The translations under genes and the position numbers were made by a program. Source: Gari tellinella (Eukaryota > Mollusca > Bivalvia > Cardiida > Psammobiidae). Taken from it: 64,000 bases of DNA. The notes under the pieces are model-generated. The model was given only the letters and a program-made list of their open reading frames with translations. It was not told the DNA's origin and did no database searches. The stretch is taken from assembly GCA_922989275.2 (NCBI GenBank), contig OV277872.1, positions 26,304,119 through 26,368,118 of the forward strand, read 5' to 3'. Of this stretch, positions 9,788-21,974 are shown in pieces (position 1 is the stretch's first letter; every line of letters starts with the position of its first letter).

Positions 9788-12700
9788 GGGTAAGCTCAGA
9801 TCAGGGTGGGATAACATGTTGCACTTTTGCAAAAATAAAAACTTTCTTGCACTGTCAATAGTTTTTGTTACAGTGAAAGTACAAGTACTGAGTGAGTGTT
9901 CTCCGAAATTTTATACAAAAGTCATGTCTAGTAAAATAGTTATCATGGCTACAAGTTGACAGGTCTAAGGGTCTACGGACACTACATAGTTAATCAAAAA
10001 CATGATAGTTTGATGAAAAACTTTACCTTTTCATAACTGAAAACTGGTCAGAATAATGGAACATGGTTGTGCAAAAGAGATAAAACATATTTAATTGACT
10101 TTAAATTGATAATGTAACAAATGTAGCGAGTTGACCATGAACCCTTGTATCAGCTTAACTGTATTATTTCATGCCAAATAGTTTTGCGGTAAATATAGGA
10201 AAGTCAGATGTATTTATTTTACAGTATCTTACAAATATATCAATAAGGAAGAGAAAAAATAGAAACCACAAGGTATTTGACTATTTTTCGTTGCATAGCA
10301 GAATTTTGAAATAAGATCTCAAAAAGTCTACGGACTCTACCAATTACACACACATACTTTATCCATTAAAAAGTGGTCCCTAGATATATAAAGTGTTAGT
10401 GAAATTCCTATTTTGGAACTGCCATTTCTAAGGATTTAAGAAAATAGTAACAAACTTCAGTAAGAAATAATTTTTGGTTCAATTATATAGGATAATATTT
10501 CACATTCATGTATTTTTACTCCAGTTTTTATATATGAAATGTGATATGCACAAGAAGCTGTATGATTTTAACATTTTTTAACAAGCTGAACAACTATAAA
10601 CTGTAAACCAGAGATAACAAATAGTTTGAATGTATATAACAGAACAAAAACTTGTATCTATACATAAAGCAATGTAGTATACGGACTCTACACTGATTAG
10701 CGCATTCATCAGCAACACTTTTACATGCCTGTTGGGCAGTGTGCAGTTGATTAAAGTTAACATAATCTTTATTAAGACAGCACTTTGCAAGAAAATCTTT
10801 AACTTTAAACATTTGCATTTAAATTGCCTACATTTTGTGGGTGCACGATGTTAATCAGCATTTGGCAGAGTAGTACTTTAAGATATGAGGATAAATTTAC
10901 TTTTAGTTTTAGTATAATAAGATAATTTAAGTAAATGAACTAAAATGAACCAGAAACATCACAACATATGAGAAATATGTGAATTATAGCTACTATTGTA
11001 AGAAATGTATCATATCTGAACCAGATGCACACGTCTACAGAGTCTGAGTTTTTCATACAGTCATACTTATAGGGCCAATGGTAACATTTCAGAAGTGGCA
11101 ACAGTTGCACCTGAACTTTCATTATCATTCAGAACACTGATGTAATAACACCAATTGTCAGATGTCTAATTTAGTTTATTGGTACACTGAATGAGTACTA
11201 AACTCATCTGTCGGTGCTCTTGTTACTGACAATTTGCTTCACATAATATTGATAACCAAAAGTCAAAACTTTCAAAATGTTCTTGTCGAACAACCAAAGT
11301 TCTCATGTAGCATTATGCTGTGAACTTTTACCAAGAATGTTCAAATTTGCTCCTGGTTCAAATTTTGCCCCACCCCGGGGATATAAAGTTTAACATAGGT
11401 TTATAATTATAATGAAAACTTAACACATCTTTTATTTCCAAACTGGCTTAGAGCTTTGATAATCAGTTTGTAGCATTATGTGATAAACATCTACCTACAT
11501 TATTCAAATTATGCCTCAGGGGTCAAAATTAGTCACATCCCGGGGTCACAAGTTTTATATAGAATTATATATAAAAAAAACTTTGAACATGTTCTTGTAC
11601 CAAACTGAAAGGTTTAGAAATGTGATATTCAGTATGTAGCATCACATGGTGGACCTCTACCATTAGAATGAAGATTGTTGACATTATGACCCGATATCAA
11701 AATTGGCTTTGCCTGGAGGGGATTGGTTTACGTAGGTTTACATATTATAGTGAAAGCTTTAAAAATGTTTTTGTTCCAACCTGAAAGAGGTAGAGCTGTG
11801 ATATTTGGTATATAGCATCAAATGATGCAAATAATGGACATTGAACCTGTACCAAAACTAGTCAATTTATAGTTCTTGGATGTAAAAAGGCCCTGCTTGT
11901 GGGGTGGGTGGAGGTTCACAAGTTTAACATTAAGGCTATAATGAAACTTTAAAAATCTTTTTTTACCTAATCAAAAGGGTAAGAAGTGTGATATTTGGTA
12001 TGTAGCATATTATCTATGGTAGTCTACCTCTACCAAGAATTTGGATCATTGAAAATATATCCCTGGGGTCAAACTTGGCCAAGTGACCCAGGGGTCACAT
12101 GTTTTACATAGAGTTGAACAATGAGCACTTTAAAACTCTTCTTGTTCCAAACAGTTGGAAGGCTGGGAACTGTGATATTTTGTATGTAGCATTATGTGAT
12201 TGTCATTCACCAAGATTACTTATATTTTGCCCCTGGGGTAAAAAAAATTCCCTGCCCGGGGGTCACAAGTTTTACAATATTGGATTACATAATGTAACTT
12301 TAAACATGTTCTTGTACCATTGAAAGGCTTTAGAGCTGTGATGTTCAGTATGTAGAAATACATGGTGGTCCTCTACCAAGATTGTTGAAATTATGCCCCT
12401 TGGGTCAAAATTGGCCCTGCCTGTGGGGTCACAAATTATACAAACTGGTAGGCTAATATATAGTAAAAGCTTTATAAAGGTTCTTGTTCCAAAGCGAAAG
12501 GCGTCCAGCTGTGATATTTGGTATTTAGCATTCATGTGAAACAGTGATGGACCTCTACCAGGACTATTCAAATTACACCACTCAGGTCAAAATTATTGAC
12601 CAACCCAGGGGGTCACAAGACACAACTATCACATACCATACATTGAAAGTGTTTTGGCTGAACCTGAAAGGTACTAGAGCTGTAACATTTGGCTTATAGT

Positions 12701-14174
12701 ATTATCTAGTGAACCAAGAGTGTTCAAATTATGCCCCTATAAGTGCCAAATTGGCCTAGCTTATTAAGTGAGATTTCAATTTGAGGATATGTTTGATAGT
12801 TCAGATTGTGTCAGGTTTCTTATCTATTTGCATATTGAACTGGAAAGTATTCTTAAGTGAGTGATATGGGGCCATCATGGCCCTGCTGTATTATTGATAC
12901 CACCTCATTATTTCTGTCCTTGTTTGGGCAGATTTGGAGGCATCTCACCTTGCTCTATATAGCAGTTTGACCCTCTATCTTACTCCTTGTGTTCATTTTA
13001 GCTTCTAATTTAGTTTTCTAAATAAATAAAACCAACTTATGTTATTTGAAATAACTAAAAGTAAATTAATGTAGAGTCCGTAGACTTTTCACCTAAAGAG
13101 AATCATGATCTCCTAACTTGGTATTTTGTGGAAAATTGTGAAAGAAGTAAATTCATTTATTATAAACAGACTCTTAATGATATTATACACTACTCTTACT
13201 GAGCATTAATTGCATTTCAATGATTATTCCAACACATTTTGTGACAGAAATTGTCTGAATTTGGATAATTTCCTTCAAAACCTGATTTTGATTATTCAAT
13301 TGTACTTGGGCTGTTTAAGTTTACCTATACTGGTTGAAAGCTATCATATAAATTCATTAGTAAGTTCTGAAAGTTGGAACTGTTAAAATTATTAGCCTCA
13401 TAATTTCAGGTCTACGGACTCTACGGTCTACGGACAAAGTTTGCCGAAGTATATTTTCTTTCAAAGTCCCTGTATGCATTGTAGACTTATGCTGCTTTTA
13501 ATTTCCATCAGTCTTCAATAGAAAATCACCTTACAATTGGATATAGATGATGAATGTTAAAACTGCATCATGCCAAACATTGGTCTACGGACTCTACACA
13601 AAAATACCCAAATTTCGACTCCACTCTGTGGAAACCATTAAAGACTGTGAGGTCGCAAATATTTTTTTCTGAAAGTTTAATGACTATTAAAGTATAAAAA
13701 GACACAAACACATTGATCCTTCATGTATTAATAAAAAATCGTTTTACCTGTTCCAGATTGGTCAGAATAATGAATTTGGTAACGAGGGTATGCATCAAGT
13801 ATATTCCTAATATTTACCACATTTAGCATCTAAATTTGATGCAGTAAAAAACACTTTGTTCTCTGATGTCGCCTCAACAATGAAATAAACACAATCATTC
13901 AGTCTGTTTGCTTTTCTTTAAATCATTCATTTTGCAAAAAGAGTAAAATTTAAGTGCAACATGAAAATGGTGAAAAAATTCCTAATTTTAGGAACATTAT
14001 GGAATATTTTGAACTTATCAGTCACTTAAACATATAACACTATATACCACCGGAAAGCTTGAAGATTCAACAAGTTGAATATTTAATAATAAAAGTAATT
14101 TTAATTGGACTGATTAAGTTACAGACTGGTAACGAGGCTCTGGTAAGCAATCCTACCCTGATCAGAGCCCACCC
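9788..14174. mobile_element. Nested 4.4 kb element with GTCTACGGACTCTAC repeats
   Basis: GGGTAAGCTCAGATCAGGGT at 9788 is matched by an inverted, slightly diverged copy at 14150-14174. Between them the 15-mer GTCTACGGACTCTAC or a close variant occurs at 9971, 10326, 10677, 13410, 13425 (partial) and 13583, and inverted at 13071, with a weaker copy at 11033. No coding frame exceeds 100 codons. Classification is unknown; the inverted ends are suggestive, but no target duplication was confirmed. Confidence 0.5.
11190..12780. repeat. Tandem array of about 170 bp units
   Basis: About nine diverged units each contain CTTGTTCCAAA-like, GCTGTGATATT-like, TATGTAGCAT-like, CCTCTACCA and GGGGTCA-like blocks. 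The TGTAGCAT landmark lies near 11300, 11470, 11633, 11807, 11998, 12183, 12351 and 12520. The array ends near 12880 in GGGGCCATCATGGCCCT. Similar units appear at 32330-33260. It lies in the middle of the nested element and has no open reading frame of note. Confidence 0.75.
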
Positions 14175-14436
14175 GATCCATATGCCTCAGTTTCATGTTA
14201 GGCTAAAAATTCATTCACTTTCGGAAAACCCCTAACTTGCAGGTGACTGAGATACCGAAAACGAGGCTCTAACATGTCCGCATTACGGGGCAACAAATAA
14301 CCAATACATGTATTACTCTTGACAAAAAGTATTTTTAATCAATCAGTCAACCACTTTACTTGGAGGAACAAACACAGAGATCATTTGTAGACTTATTCAA
14401 CCCGTTTATCGCTTAATGTTGACTTTTTTTAACTTT

Positions 14437-14475
14437 TTGGATCCAGACCAGACGCTGCGCAATGCGGTATGTGGT
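14437..14475. repeat. Conserved hairpin module, copy 2 (decayed)
   Basis: TTTTGGATCCAGACCAGACG is followed by an imperfect stem. It is homologous to the module at 36335-36372 and to 1355-1390. Confidence 0.5.
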
Positions 14476-14865
14476 CAGGATTCAAACTGTATGACACTCA
14501 TATCTTAAGTCATTCCAACATAATAATTGTCTGTTAATATCGCTCACACCTACACACAAAGCATGAAGACGATCGCTGACAAACATTTTACCTGTGAGGT
14601 AATTATCGATCGATAATTACTCGGCGACATACAGTTGAAACACTCGAAATCGACGGTACGCTTTAACCAATGATATTCTAATGAAATTTGTTGAACCGGG
14701 ACCGGAAAATGGTGTACGCTATAGCCGAGGTTTCGTGATAACCGAGTACGCTTTAACCGTATTATTTTACATAGAACAAAGAAGGGTAAGATTCGGGAAT
14801 TTTAAAATTGTTCCTTAAAACCGAGTGTACGTTATAACCGAGTTCGTTATAAGTGAGGTTTACTG

Positions 14866-15479
14866 TATATCATAGTGGCATATACTATGAAACTTAATAG
14901 CAAAGACGTTCGTTGTAGGTAATTATGTACATATTCTACTACTAAAATGGTGTCGCGTTTGAAATAATTACACGACATTGAGTCGATAAAGAGTTGAATA
15001 TTTGTTTGCAATATTAACGGTGTACATGTATCTGTATTATTTTTAAGTGACTTTGCATATATTTGGCATTGATATAAAAAAATGATGGAAAAATTATTGT
15101 AGGTAATATTTGCAGTCTTACTATCTAAATATTGTCGCGTTTTAAGTAACATATTTATAGCTTGAACCAGGCTGCAAAATGTGGCTTTAACTGTATACGT
15201 TAACTACGAGACTAATACTTCTGAATTTTATGACAAACGCAATGACTTGAAATGAAACAAAGGTCTAGTAAATAATCTACATTTAGATGGAGGTGTTCTT
15301 CGCGCTACATCTTACAGTGATTTCACTTCTCAGAGGTTTACTGAAAGCAAGTGAAAGAAGGATGAAGACACGATAAACGTTGTTAAACCTCTTCGAATTC
15401 TATTAAAATAAATGTATGCTAATAGACAAAAATAACTCTAGTTTGTGTAGAGTTTTGTTAAGTTCTGTATTTCACACCC
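14866..15479. repeat. Weak direct duplication, otherwise featureless
   Basis: TTGTAGGTAAT plus a downstream TGTCGCGTTT block occur at about 14913-14962 and 15098-15142, roughly 186 bp apart. No gene is visible. Confidence 0.4.
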
Positions 15480-15785
15480 TGAGTTATCGGCGGACGTAGT
15501 CAAGGGGGAAATCGCTCGCTTATGATGCCAGGGGTCGTTAGTTCCCCCGCCAGACCGAGTCCTTCGGACGAGACTTTATAAACCGAGGCCCGATGTATCA
15601 GTGCTTTACACTTGGCATCTTAAAGAACCAGAGCACTCAGTCGATAACAAGAGTAGGAAATCACGCCCGGTTCTCTGTATCCGCTCCCCTCTCTCTGAGG
15701 CTTCAAATTAGCCCATAGATGGCCGAAACGGACGTAAAAAACAGAATGAACAAAACAAACAAACACCCAGATTTGTTAGGTGATG
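15480..15785 (+). repeat. SINE with conserved central domain
   Basis: A tRNA-like head (GCGGACGTAGTCAAGG, CGCTCGCTTATGATGCC, GGGGTCGTTAGTTCCCCC) leads into ACCGAGGCCCGATGTATCAG and CACTTGGCATCTTAAAGAAC, then a body ending GAACAAAACAAACAAACA. The CACTTGGCA..TTAAAGAACC core resembles a conserved central domain shared by SINEs of several invertebrate groups; that assignment is from memory and should be checked. Confidence 0.6.
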
Positions 15786-17170
15786 TTTTCTATACCGCAC
15801 AGCTGGTAATTTCTCACGGGGTTGAACTTTCTTCCATTCTGCAGTTCCATCCTAATTTATCACGTAATGAATAATAACTCAGGGAAATTTTTGACAAGTG
15901 ATTGGCCATTTCACTCACTCAGATAATTGTTGCATTTAGGACACCATTTAACAATCACAAAATATACTCACCCGGCAACTTACACCGCTACAATTGTGAT
16001 TTTTTTAGTTTCTATTACGTTTCATGATATTAGACGCTGAAAAAGCTCCACAAATCAAATTAAAAAAAGTACCAGTTTTTCCGCAACTCACAACACACGG
16101 GTATGTATATAGGTAATTATCAGCCCAAGCTGTTTGCTTTAATGTTAGTGTTGCTGGATTAGGCCATGAAAGGTTTATGTATGCATTGTCATATATTTAG
16201 TTTTGATAATACTTACAGGTGTCATATATTTCATTAAACATATTTGTTCAGACAATATTCGTATCTGGTTCACATAGTCCTAATTTAACCTTATCTTAGA
16301 TATACATACCTGCTACTGTATACATTTTTCACCGAACATCGGCTCAGCTTTAGGTCCGCATCGGACGGACATACATATACACAACTGCGAGAGTGTAGTT
16401 AAAAATGGCGTTAATAACTATCTCGAGAACCGAATCTGCAGAATGTTATTACGATGTTTTCAAGGAAGCGCGGAAATGAAAAATGTAGAATACAATTCAC
16501 CCTACTTTTGTCATAACATCGCAAAATAGTATGGCAACAGAAAATACCAGCTATAAGGTAACTTCGAACATATTCTTGAACTCATAATTTGATATTTTGT
16601 TTTTAAAACATAAATACATATATTAAAAAGGAATATGACCAACACATACTGCGGAACACAGAATTTGTGGTTAACGACTTCCTTAATATTTGGCATTTAT
16701 GCTTTACTGGTTGATTGTGAGACGACTTCAAGAGCCTTATACTAAATCTGAGGGTTATGTATGGGTTATTATAAAACCAGGTTAAAAAGTCAATAAGAAA
16801 TTAATATTGACCGGACTTTTCCAAGGCGATATTTCTGCTTCCATGCTTAATGCCTGTTGTATGAAATAATGAAATACAAAACCTTCTTTAATTAATATTG
16901 GTTTAATTAACGTATATTTGTAAATCCATATAGCATATGTGAACTAATTTTAGGTTTTACAAAATACATATCGAAGAGAAAATAAGTTGGGCTACAATTT
17001 CTACAAGATGTAGTGAACCATAGTGAGAATGTTTAACTAAGTTCTAACTTTCGAGATATAGCGGTACCAACGAGTCACGCTAAATTATTCGATAAATAGC
17101 CAGAGGTGTAATTTTCCAATAGTTGCTAGTGATTAACAGAAGACTATAATTCATCGTAAATGACTAAATT
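15786..17170. other. No recognisable feature
   Basis: AT-rich sequence with only short open frames and no repeats shared with the rest of the window. Confidence 0.4.
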
Positions 17171-17175
17171 GAGGC

Positions 17176-17216
17176 TGACGTCACACGACAAGGTTCTCCT
17201 ATACAAACTATAAAAG
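17176..17216 (+). promoter_or_regulatory. CRE plus TATA box upstream of decayed retrotransposon
   Basis: TGACGTCA at 17176-17183 is followed by CTATAAAAG at 17208-17216. The downstream 17.23-17.47 kb is less AT-rich and the non-LTR coding remnant begins within 700 bp. This could be the element's own 5' promoter or a host promoter. Spacing is plausible but unproven. Confidence 0.35.
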
Positions 17217-18091
17217 TCACCGACTTGTCACACAAGAACACATTGCTAAGATTAAGATTGATCTTACCGACAGTACCCCAAGCAAAACGTACGCGTGCGC
17301 GTTAAAAGGAGTACGAGTCAACCAACAGCCAAATACCCCACCTAATTCCCAAATACAAACCATACTCACAACGACAGCTGAACATAAACCACGCCAATGA
17401 CAAAATCGGTCAACACCCAACATGAGCACCGAGAATCTTCTCAAACAGACCGAACCCTCATGAAACAATGAAATTAAAATAAACTAATAACACTCAATTA
17501 TCCGCTGTAGGACCAGAAGCTAAGAAATAAGGTCACCTAAATGCAACCTTGAAATAAAGAGCTACAGGTAGCTTTAACATTGCAATAACTCAAAAACAAG
17601 AATATAAACTAATAAAACGTGTCCAAAGAGAGATTCATAGCGGGAAAATGAAACGTTTTTTTTTTATTTTATCGGAAACGCCGACATTACGTTTGAATCA
17701 AAATACATTTATCTATACTTAAAATGCAACAACGAGTTTTCCTCACAAATCAAAATGTTTAACGACAAAAGCGGTGCAGCTGACAAAATTAACATACCAG
17801 AAGACCACGCTCCATTAGTAAATAAAAAACGATTCTGGCTTAAGGGCGGTACATGTACGTTCCGGAAGTGGGTAAATCACGACGAGTTGGAGTAAGAGAA
17901 ACGGTACTACAGAGCAAAACGGCGACAATATAGACACCGGGATTATAGTCAATACCATTACTATGAGAACGACGAGTATGGTAACTACGACAACAATTAC
18001 GAAGAAAGCCGATGTATGACGAGTACAGACACCACGGAGGATCATCTAAGCATGTAAAGCCAGCTAAGACAAATCCATAAAGGGATGACAA

Positions 18092-18890
18092 ATGGGACGA
18101 CGACTCGAATCAACCATGGGATCCAGAGGGAATCGTAGATTAATATCGCATAAAACCAGCAACAATTGTCATTTTATTTATCGCGGTATGATGCCGCCTG
18201 CTTATCCGTTGTTTGATATACTAGAGCACAACAGTATTGGCATAGCATTGATAACCGCACATACACTCTTAGCTAAGTCTGCAGTGTGTCTACAAAGCAT
18301 ACGTCCGGGTTACGATTCAGTAGCAACTAGAGACAACACTGAAGACCAGTGCTCGATTAAATACGGTAAATCAGGTACTGCAATTATGTATAAGAAAACA
18401 CTATCCACGCATATAACCCGCTTGCAGCAAATTGAAGATGACCTCATCATAGGTATTAAGCTTAAAGCCAAATATATATTTCCTTTATAGATACTATGTG
18501 CTTATCTGCCAGCATGCTATGACATTGACTTATACAAGAGTGTTTTAATCTTATTTCCTACTACACGCAGGTGGGAAATGCAATAGCCACCGGGGATTAT
18601 AACGGCCAATACATTGACCGCCCATCGAGGAGTACGTATACCTCAAAGTCAACATGACTACTTTGAGAATTTATGATGTCAAATACCTTAATATCAGTGC
18701 AATATACAAAATGCTATTATGAACAATTTACCTTTAAACCGAATCAAACAAGAATTGATCAAATACTAGTGGAATCCTCGTTTCTAAAACGCGTACACTC
18801 GTTCAGTGTAGTGCCGCTAACGGAAGTCACTACTTCAGACCATCTGCCTATATTAATTAGTGTACATATATACATTAGGTCAAAGTGAAT
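18092..18890 (+). pseudogene. Retrotransposon endonuclease domain remnant
   Basis: The frame from 18092 carries KSGTAIMYKKTL and IEDDLIIGIKLK, matching the GGVAI.WKK and DDRI.GI strands of LINE AP endonucleases. It stops at 18490. A shifted frame then reads GDYNGQYIDR (from about 18592), the GDFN active-site motif. A further frame (18673-18888) reads RIDQILVESSF and TTSDHLPI, the conserved C-terminal SDH motif with the catalytic histidine. The protein would nick target DNA in an active element. At least two frameshifts break it. Confidence 0.75.
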
Positions 18891-19584
18891 AAAAGATAAA
18901 AGTGTTAACATTGCCTGGCACAAGTGTACAGAGGAACACAAGCGTTACTACAAAAGGGCCCAATAAATACCGCTAAGTAATATTACAGAACACGGTCCCT
19001 ATTTTGATCCGAACAGGATTAAAAAACCGATCTCACATGCATTTTACTTAGCGAAGCAGTTCTTATAAACACGAAAAACCTCATTGGCATCCGGAAGTAA
19101 AGAAAACGCATGCGCATGCAATGCACTATTAACGGCTATGTATAGAAGAAGGACGATCACAAGGGCATTTACGTATCTTTATCATAAAGACGCTGAAAGA
19201 AAATTTCGGCGCATACAACAACAGAAACAGCAATATTTCCATAATAAGACAATGGACTAACTTAATAAGGCAGCGGAGCTCGACTATCGACTCTTCTGGA
19301 TGCTATTAAAAACAAATAGTGGCAAGCCCCGCGAGATGTGCGATGAACTCATAATAGAGAATGTGTCATACCAAGATAATAATGTTACGGACAGTTTTGC
19401 GAGCCATTACAGAAACACTTTCAGAAATATTCACCATCATTGTAGCACAATCGGTGTGCAAAACAGTTGCGACAGTTCCTGCTAAAAGACTCAAATAACG
19501 TGTTAGATGCGCCGTGAACAGCTGCAGAAATCTAATGTGCTGCTAAAACATTAACGCAAAAGAAAAAGTCCCTGCATTAGCAAT

Positions 19585-21143
19585 TTGTTTAGCGAGCATA
19601 TTGCCCTAGATGGACATACAGCAATACAATTATTACTAATTCTATTTAACTCTGTCATATCTGGTGAATGTACATCAGATGAATGGAAAAGAAGTATTAT
19701 AATCCAAATATATGAAGGAAAGGGAAAAATCAAAACGGACCCAAACAGTTACAGCCAAATCTCAGTGATTCCGTTTCTGTGTAAATTGTTTTAAAATAAT
19801 CATAATGAAACGTTTTAACGAGTTTATAAAACAAGTCAGTATGCCCCATTCAAAGCTCACAGACACAGATTTCAAAAGAACCTTAGGTGCATCACTGCAG
19901 CACTGAGTTAAGGGTGTATGAAACTCATGAATTTTGGATTTTTTCAAAGTATATGAAAACACTCTGCGATGGTTTTGTATTGAAGAGCTGTTTAAGATGA
20001 ATGAAAAATAGAAAAAGTGTACAATTTGGTGAACAACTTTTGGCTCTACGGCCATGTAAAATTTACCCCACCCACTCTTTCTTATTTTGTCCTTTTCAAA
20101 CAGCCCGCTTCATCAAAATCCATTTCAAATGAAAAAAGGTATGCTAATTTGGTTTTGTGTTATTTATTTCCTGTCTATGGTAGTATTTCTTCATACAAAA
20201 ACTAATTTAAGAGAAAACGGGCACCAAATGTGAATTTTTTAAAGCTCTAAATATCATCGATATGGTACTGTTTTGTAAATTTTGTAAAGGGAGATAACTC
20301 TTTTTACTTTAAGAACTCAAAATGTTCAACACTGACCTTTCAATTTCTTTGCATATTTTGATCTGCCTTAGCATAGACTTTATTCAGGTAGAACATAAGA
20401 AAAAGTTTAATACTAGAACTATTTCATTTTCAAACTTTTTGATTTTTTTTTCATAAAATAAAAAATCTAATAAAATCATGCAAATACAAAAACCATATTT
20501 TTGATATTCAAGGATCCATATTGTTCAAACCTGGTACTGCTTTGTCGAAATTTGGTTTATATATGTGAAAATACCACCATAGACATGATATAAATAAAGA
20601 AAACTCAAATTACCATGTTTGTCTTGTTTTGAAATATATTTTACTGAAGCTTGTACTCTGAATGGGTAAAATTTGAAAAAAAAATCCAAATTTGACATAC
20701 CTTTTTCAAATCGCTGTAGCTCAAACAAGGACACCACCATATTTCTTTGTTTTCATTTTTTCATTCATCAGAAACAGCTCTTCAAAGAAATCAATGATAG
20801 AAAAAAGTTTAATACTTTGAAAAAATTGCTTATGGGTTTGATGCACCCTTAAGGAGACAGTATATTACCAAGAAGAGCGTAATAGTATGGCTTATAATGC
20901 ATTTCTTCAAGAGCGCAGCAGTTTACAGTACATGTATATGGCATGATGTTTTTGTTTTGCAAGCATGGTAAGTTAGGCATTCTGCTTGTGTCATCATACA
21001 AAGAACTGAAGTGCATTATTAGGACAAATGGTTCAACATCAGATTCCATAGACGTCAAACGATCTGCCCGTCAAGGAGGCGTCCTATCTACGTTATATAA
21101 CCTTATTTACATAGACGTTCTCTTAAATCATCTAGAAAATTGA
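19585..21143 (+). pseudogene. Reverse transcriptase remnant, interrupted
   Basis: 19585-19794 reads SDEWKRSIIIQIYEGKGK and NSYSQISVIPFLCKLF, corresponding to the first RT blocks (W..a.i.pi.KgKg, yRPIs). 20943-21143 resumes with LVSSYKELKCIIRTNGS and ARQGGVLSTLYN, the RQGGVLSP block before the catalytic Y/FxDD. The YxDD region itself is not readable. The segments are separated by the foldback inserted at TTAA 19908-19911. The remnant continues in broken frames to about 21540. Confidence 0.75.
19908..20852. mobile_element. TTAA-flanked 937 bp foldback element
   Basis: TTAA at 19908-19911 and 20849-20852 bracket an insertion whose ends begin GGGTG[T/C]AT[G/C]AAAC and are inverted. The two halves are long diverged inverted repeats of about 350 bp (landmarks GAAGAGCTGTTT and AGATGAATGAAAAA on both arms). 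The target is the retrotransposon RT, whose flanks join in sense across it. TTAA target use is typical of piggyBac-type elements. There is no transposase; open frames on the two arms mirror each other. Confidence 0.75.
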
Positions 21144-21764
21144 GGTCACGATTGCTCAGTTATGACTTTCAAGGGAGACAACCCATCCTTCGCCAACGAC
21201 ATTTCGTTTATAGCATTGTCTCCCTTGAACCTGCAGAAACTACTGGACTTAAACACATACAGCTAAACATGGAAAATGGTGATACATGTGGAAAATACGA
21301 ACATTGTAGTATTTTCCAAAAAGAAATACATCCCTGAGGGCGGAATAATTTACCGTTATAAATTTAATATACAAGCCAGCTACGCGAATCATCTGGGCAT
21401 TAAACAAGACTCTTCAGGGAAGTGTGCTTCTACAATTCATGAGAGGTGTCAAAAAGCCAAAAACGTGTTCTTCCCCATGGCAGCACAGGGTGTTCATGTA
21501 AATGGCATCAGTCCACTGGTCTCAGTATGTTAATATCATTGACAAACTGTAACAGTTCATAGTAAGATAAATCTACGACTTTCATACAAAAGCTTGCTCA
21601 GATATGTGTGAGTCCATGCTAGGTCTCCAAAAGTTAACCCTGAAAGTAGAGTTTACAAAAACTTATGCTTCTCCACAAATTTTGAGTTTGGACACCAGAA
21701 GTACCTGTAGAAACATATTTATCCGCAGATACTTGTACTATGTATCAAATATTCAGTCAGTGTT

Positions 21765-21890
21765 ATATAAATACGAAAGACTCGAGCAGGAAACGCAACA
21801 CAAACAACACACCCACCTCTCAATCAGAACACACACACAGTCATACCATAACACACACACACACACATACACACATACACGCGCGCGCAA
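21765..21890 (-). repeat. (TG)n interspersed element, copy E (partial)
   Basis: ATACGAAAGACTCGAGCAGG, CACCCACCTCTCAATCAGAA and a CA/CGCG microsatellite match the 3' half of the family in inverted orientation. The left block is absent. Confidence 0.7.
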
Positions 21891-21974
21891 TACATACTGG
21901 TTTATACCAGATATCTGCAATATACTGTGCAAATACCAACTACATCGCTGGTGATTTTTCTGATTTCACATTTG

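Larger units (their letters stand above)
9437..14865. mobile_element. Pogo/Tigger-like 5.4 kb TIR element, no transposase left
   Basis: CAGTAAACCTCGCTTATAAC starts at 9437 and its inverted counterpart ends at 14865, matching at 23 of 24 bases. Each end is abutted by TA (9435-9436 and 14866-14867). The CAGT..AACCTCG terminus with TA duplication is characteristic of pogo/Tigger elements. The subterminal regions repeat degenerate blocks such as CTATAGCCGA and GTTATAACCG in both orientations. No D-D-D/E transposase or CENP-B-like DNA-binding domain could be read in the interior, which is occupied by the nested element 9788-14174 and its tandem arrays. It is a large non-autonomous shell. Confidence 0.75.
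17820..21540 (+). mobile_element. Decayed non-LTR retrotransposon (EN-RT)
   Basis: Coding remnants occur in the expected order. A tyrosine- and asparagine-rich linker (about 17860-18050) comes first, then an AP-type endonuclease (18092-18890), an inter-domain region (19260-19485) and a reverse transcriptase (19585-21540). Frames change several times and stops are frequent, so it is dead. A 937 bp TTAA-flanked foldback (19912-20848) splits the reverse transcriptase. I do not assign a clade. Confidence 0.8.

Noticed and set aside
20017..20740. Two short proteins of similar sequence on opposite strands
   Set aside because: They are mirror readings of the two arms of the 19912-20848 foldback.
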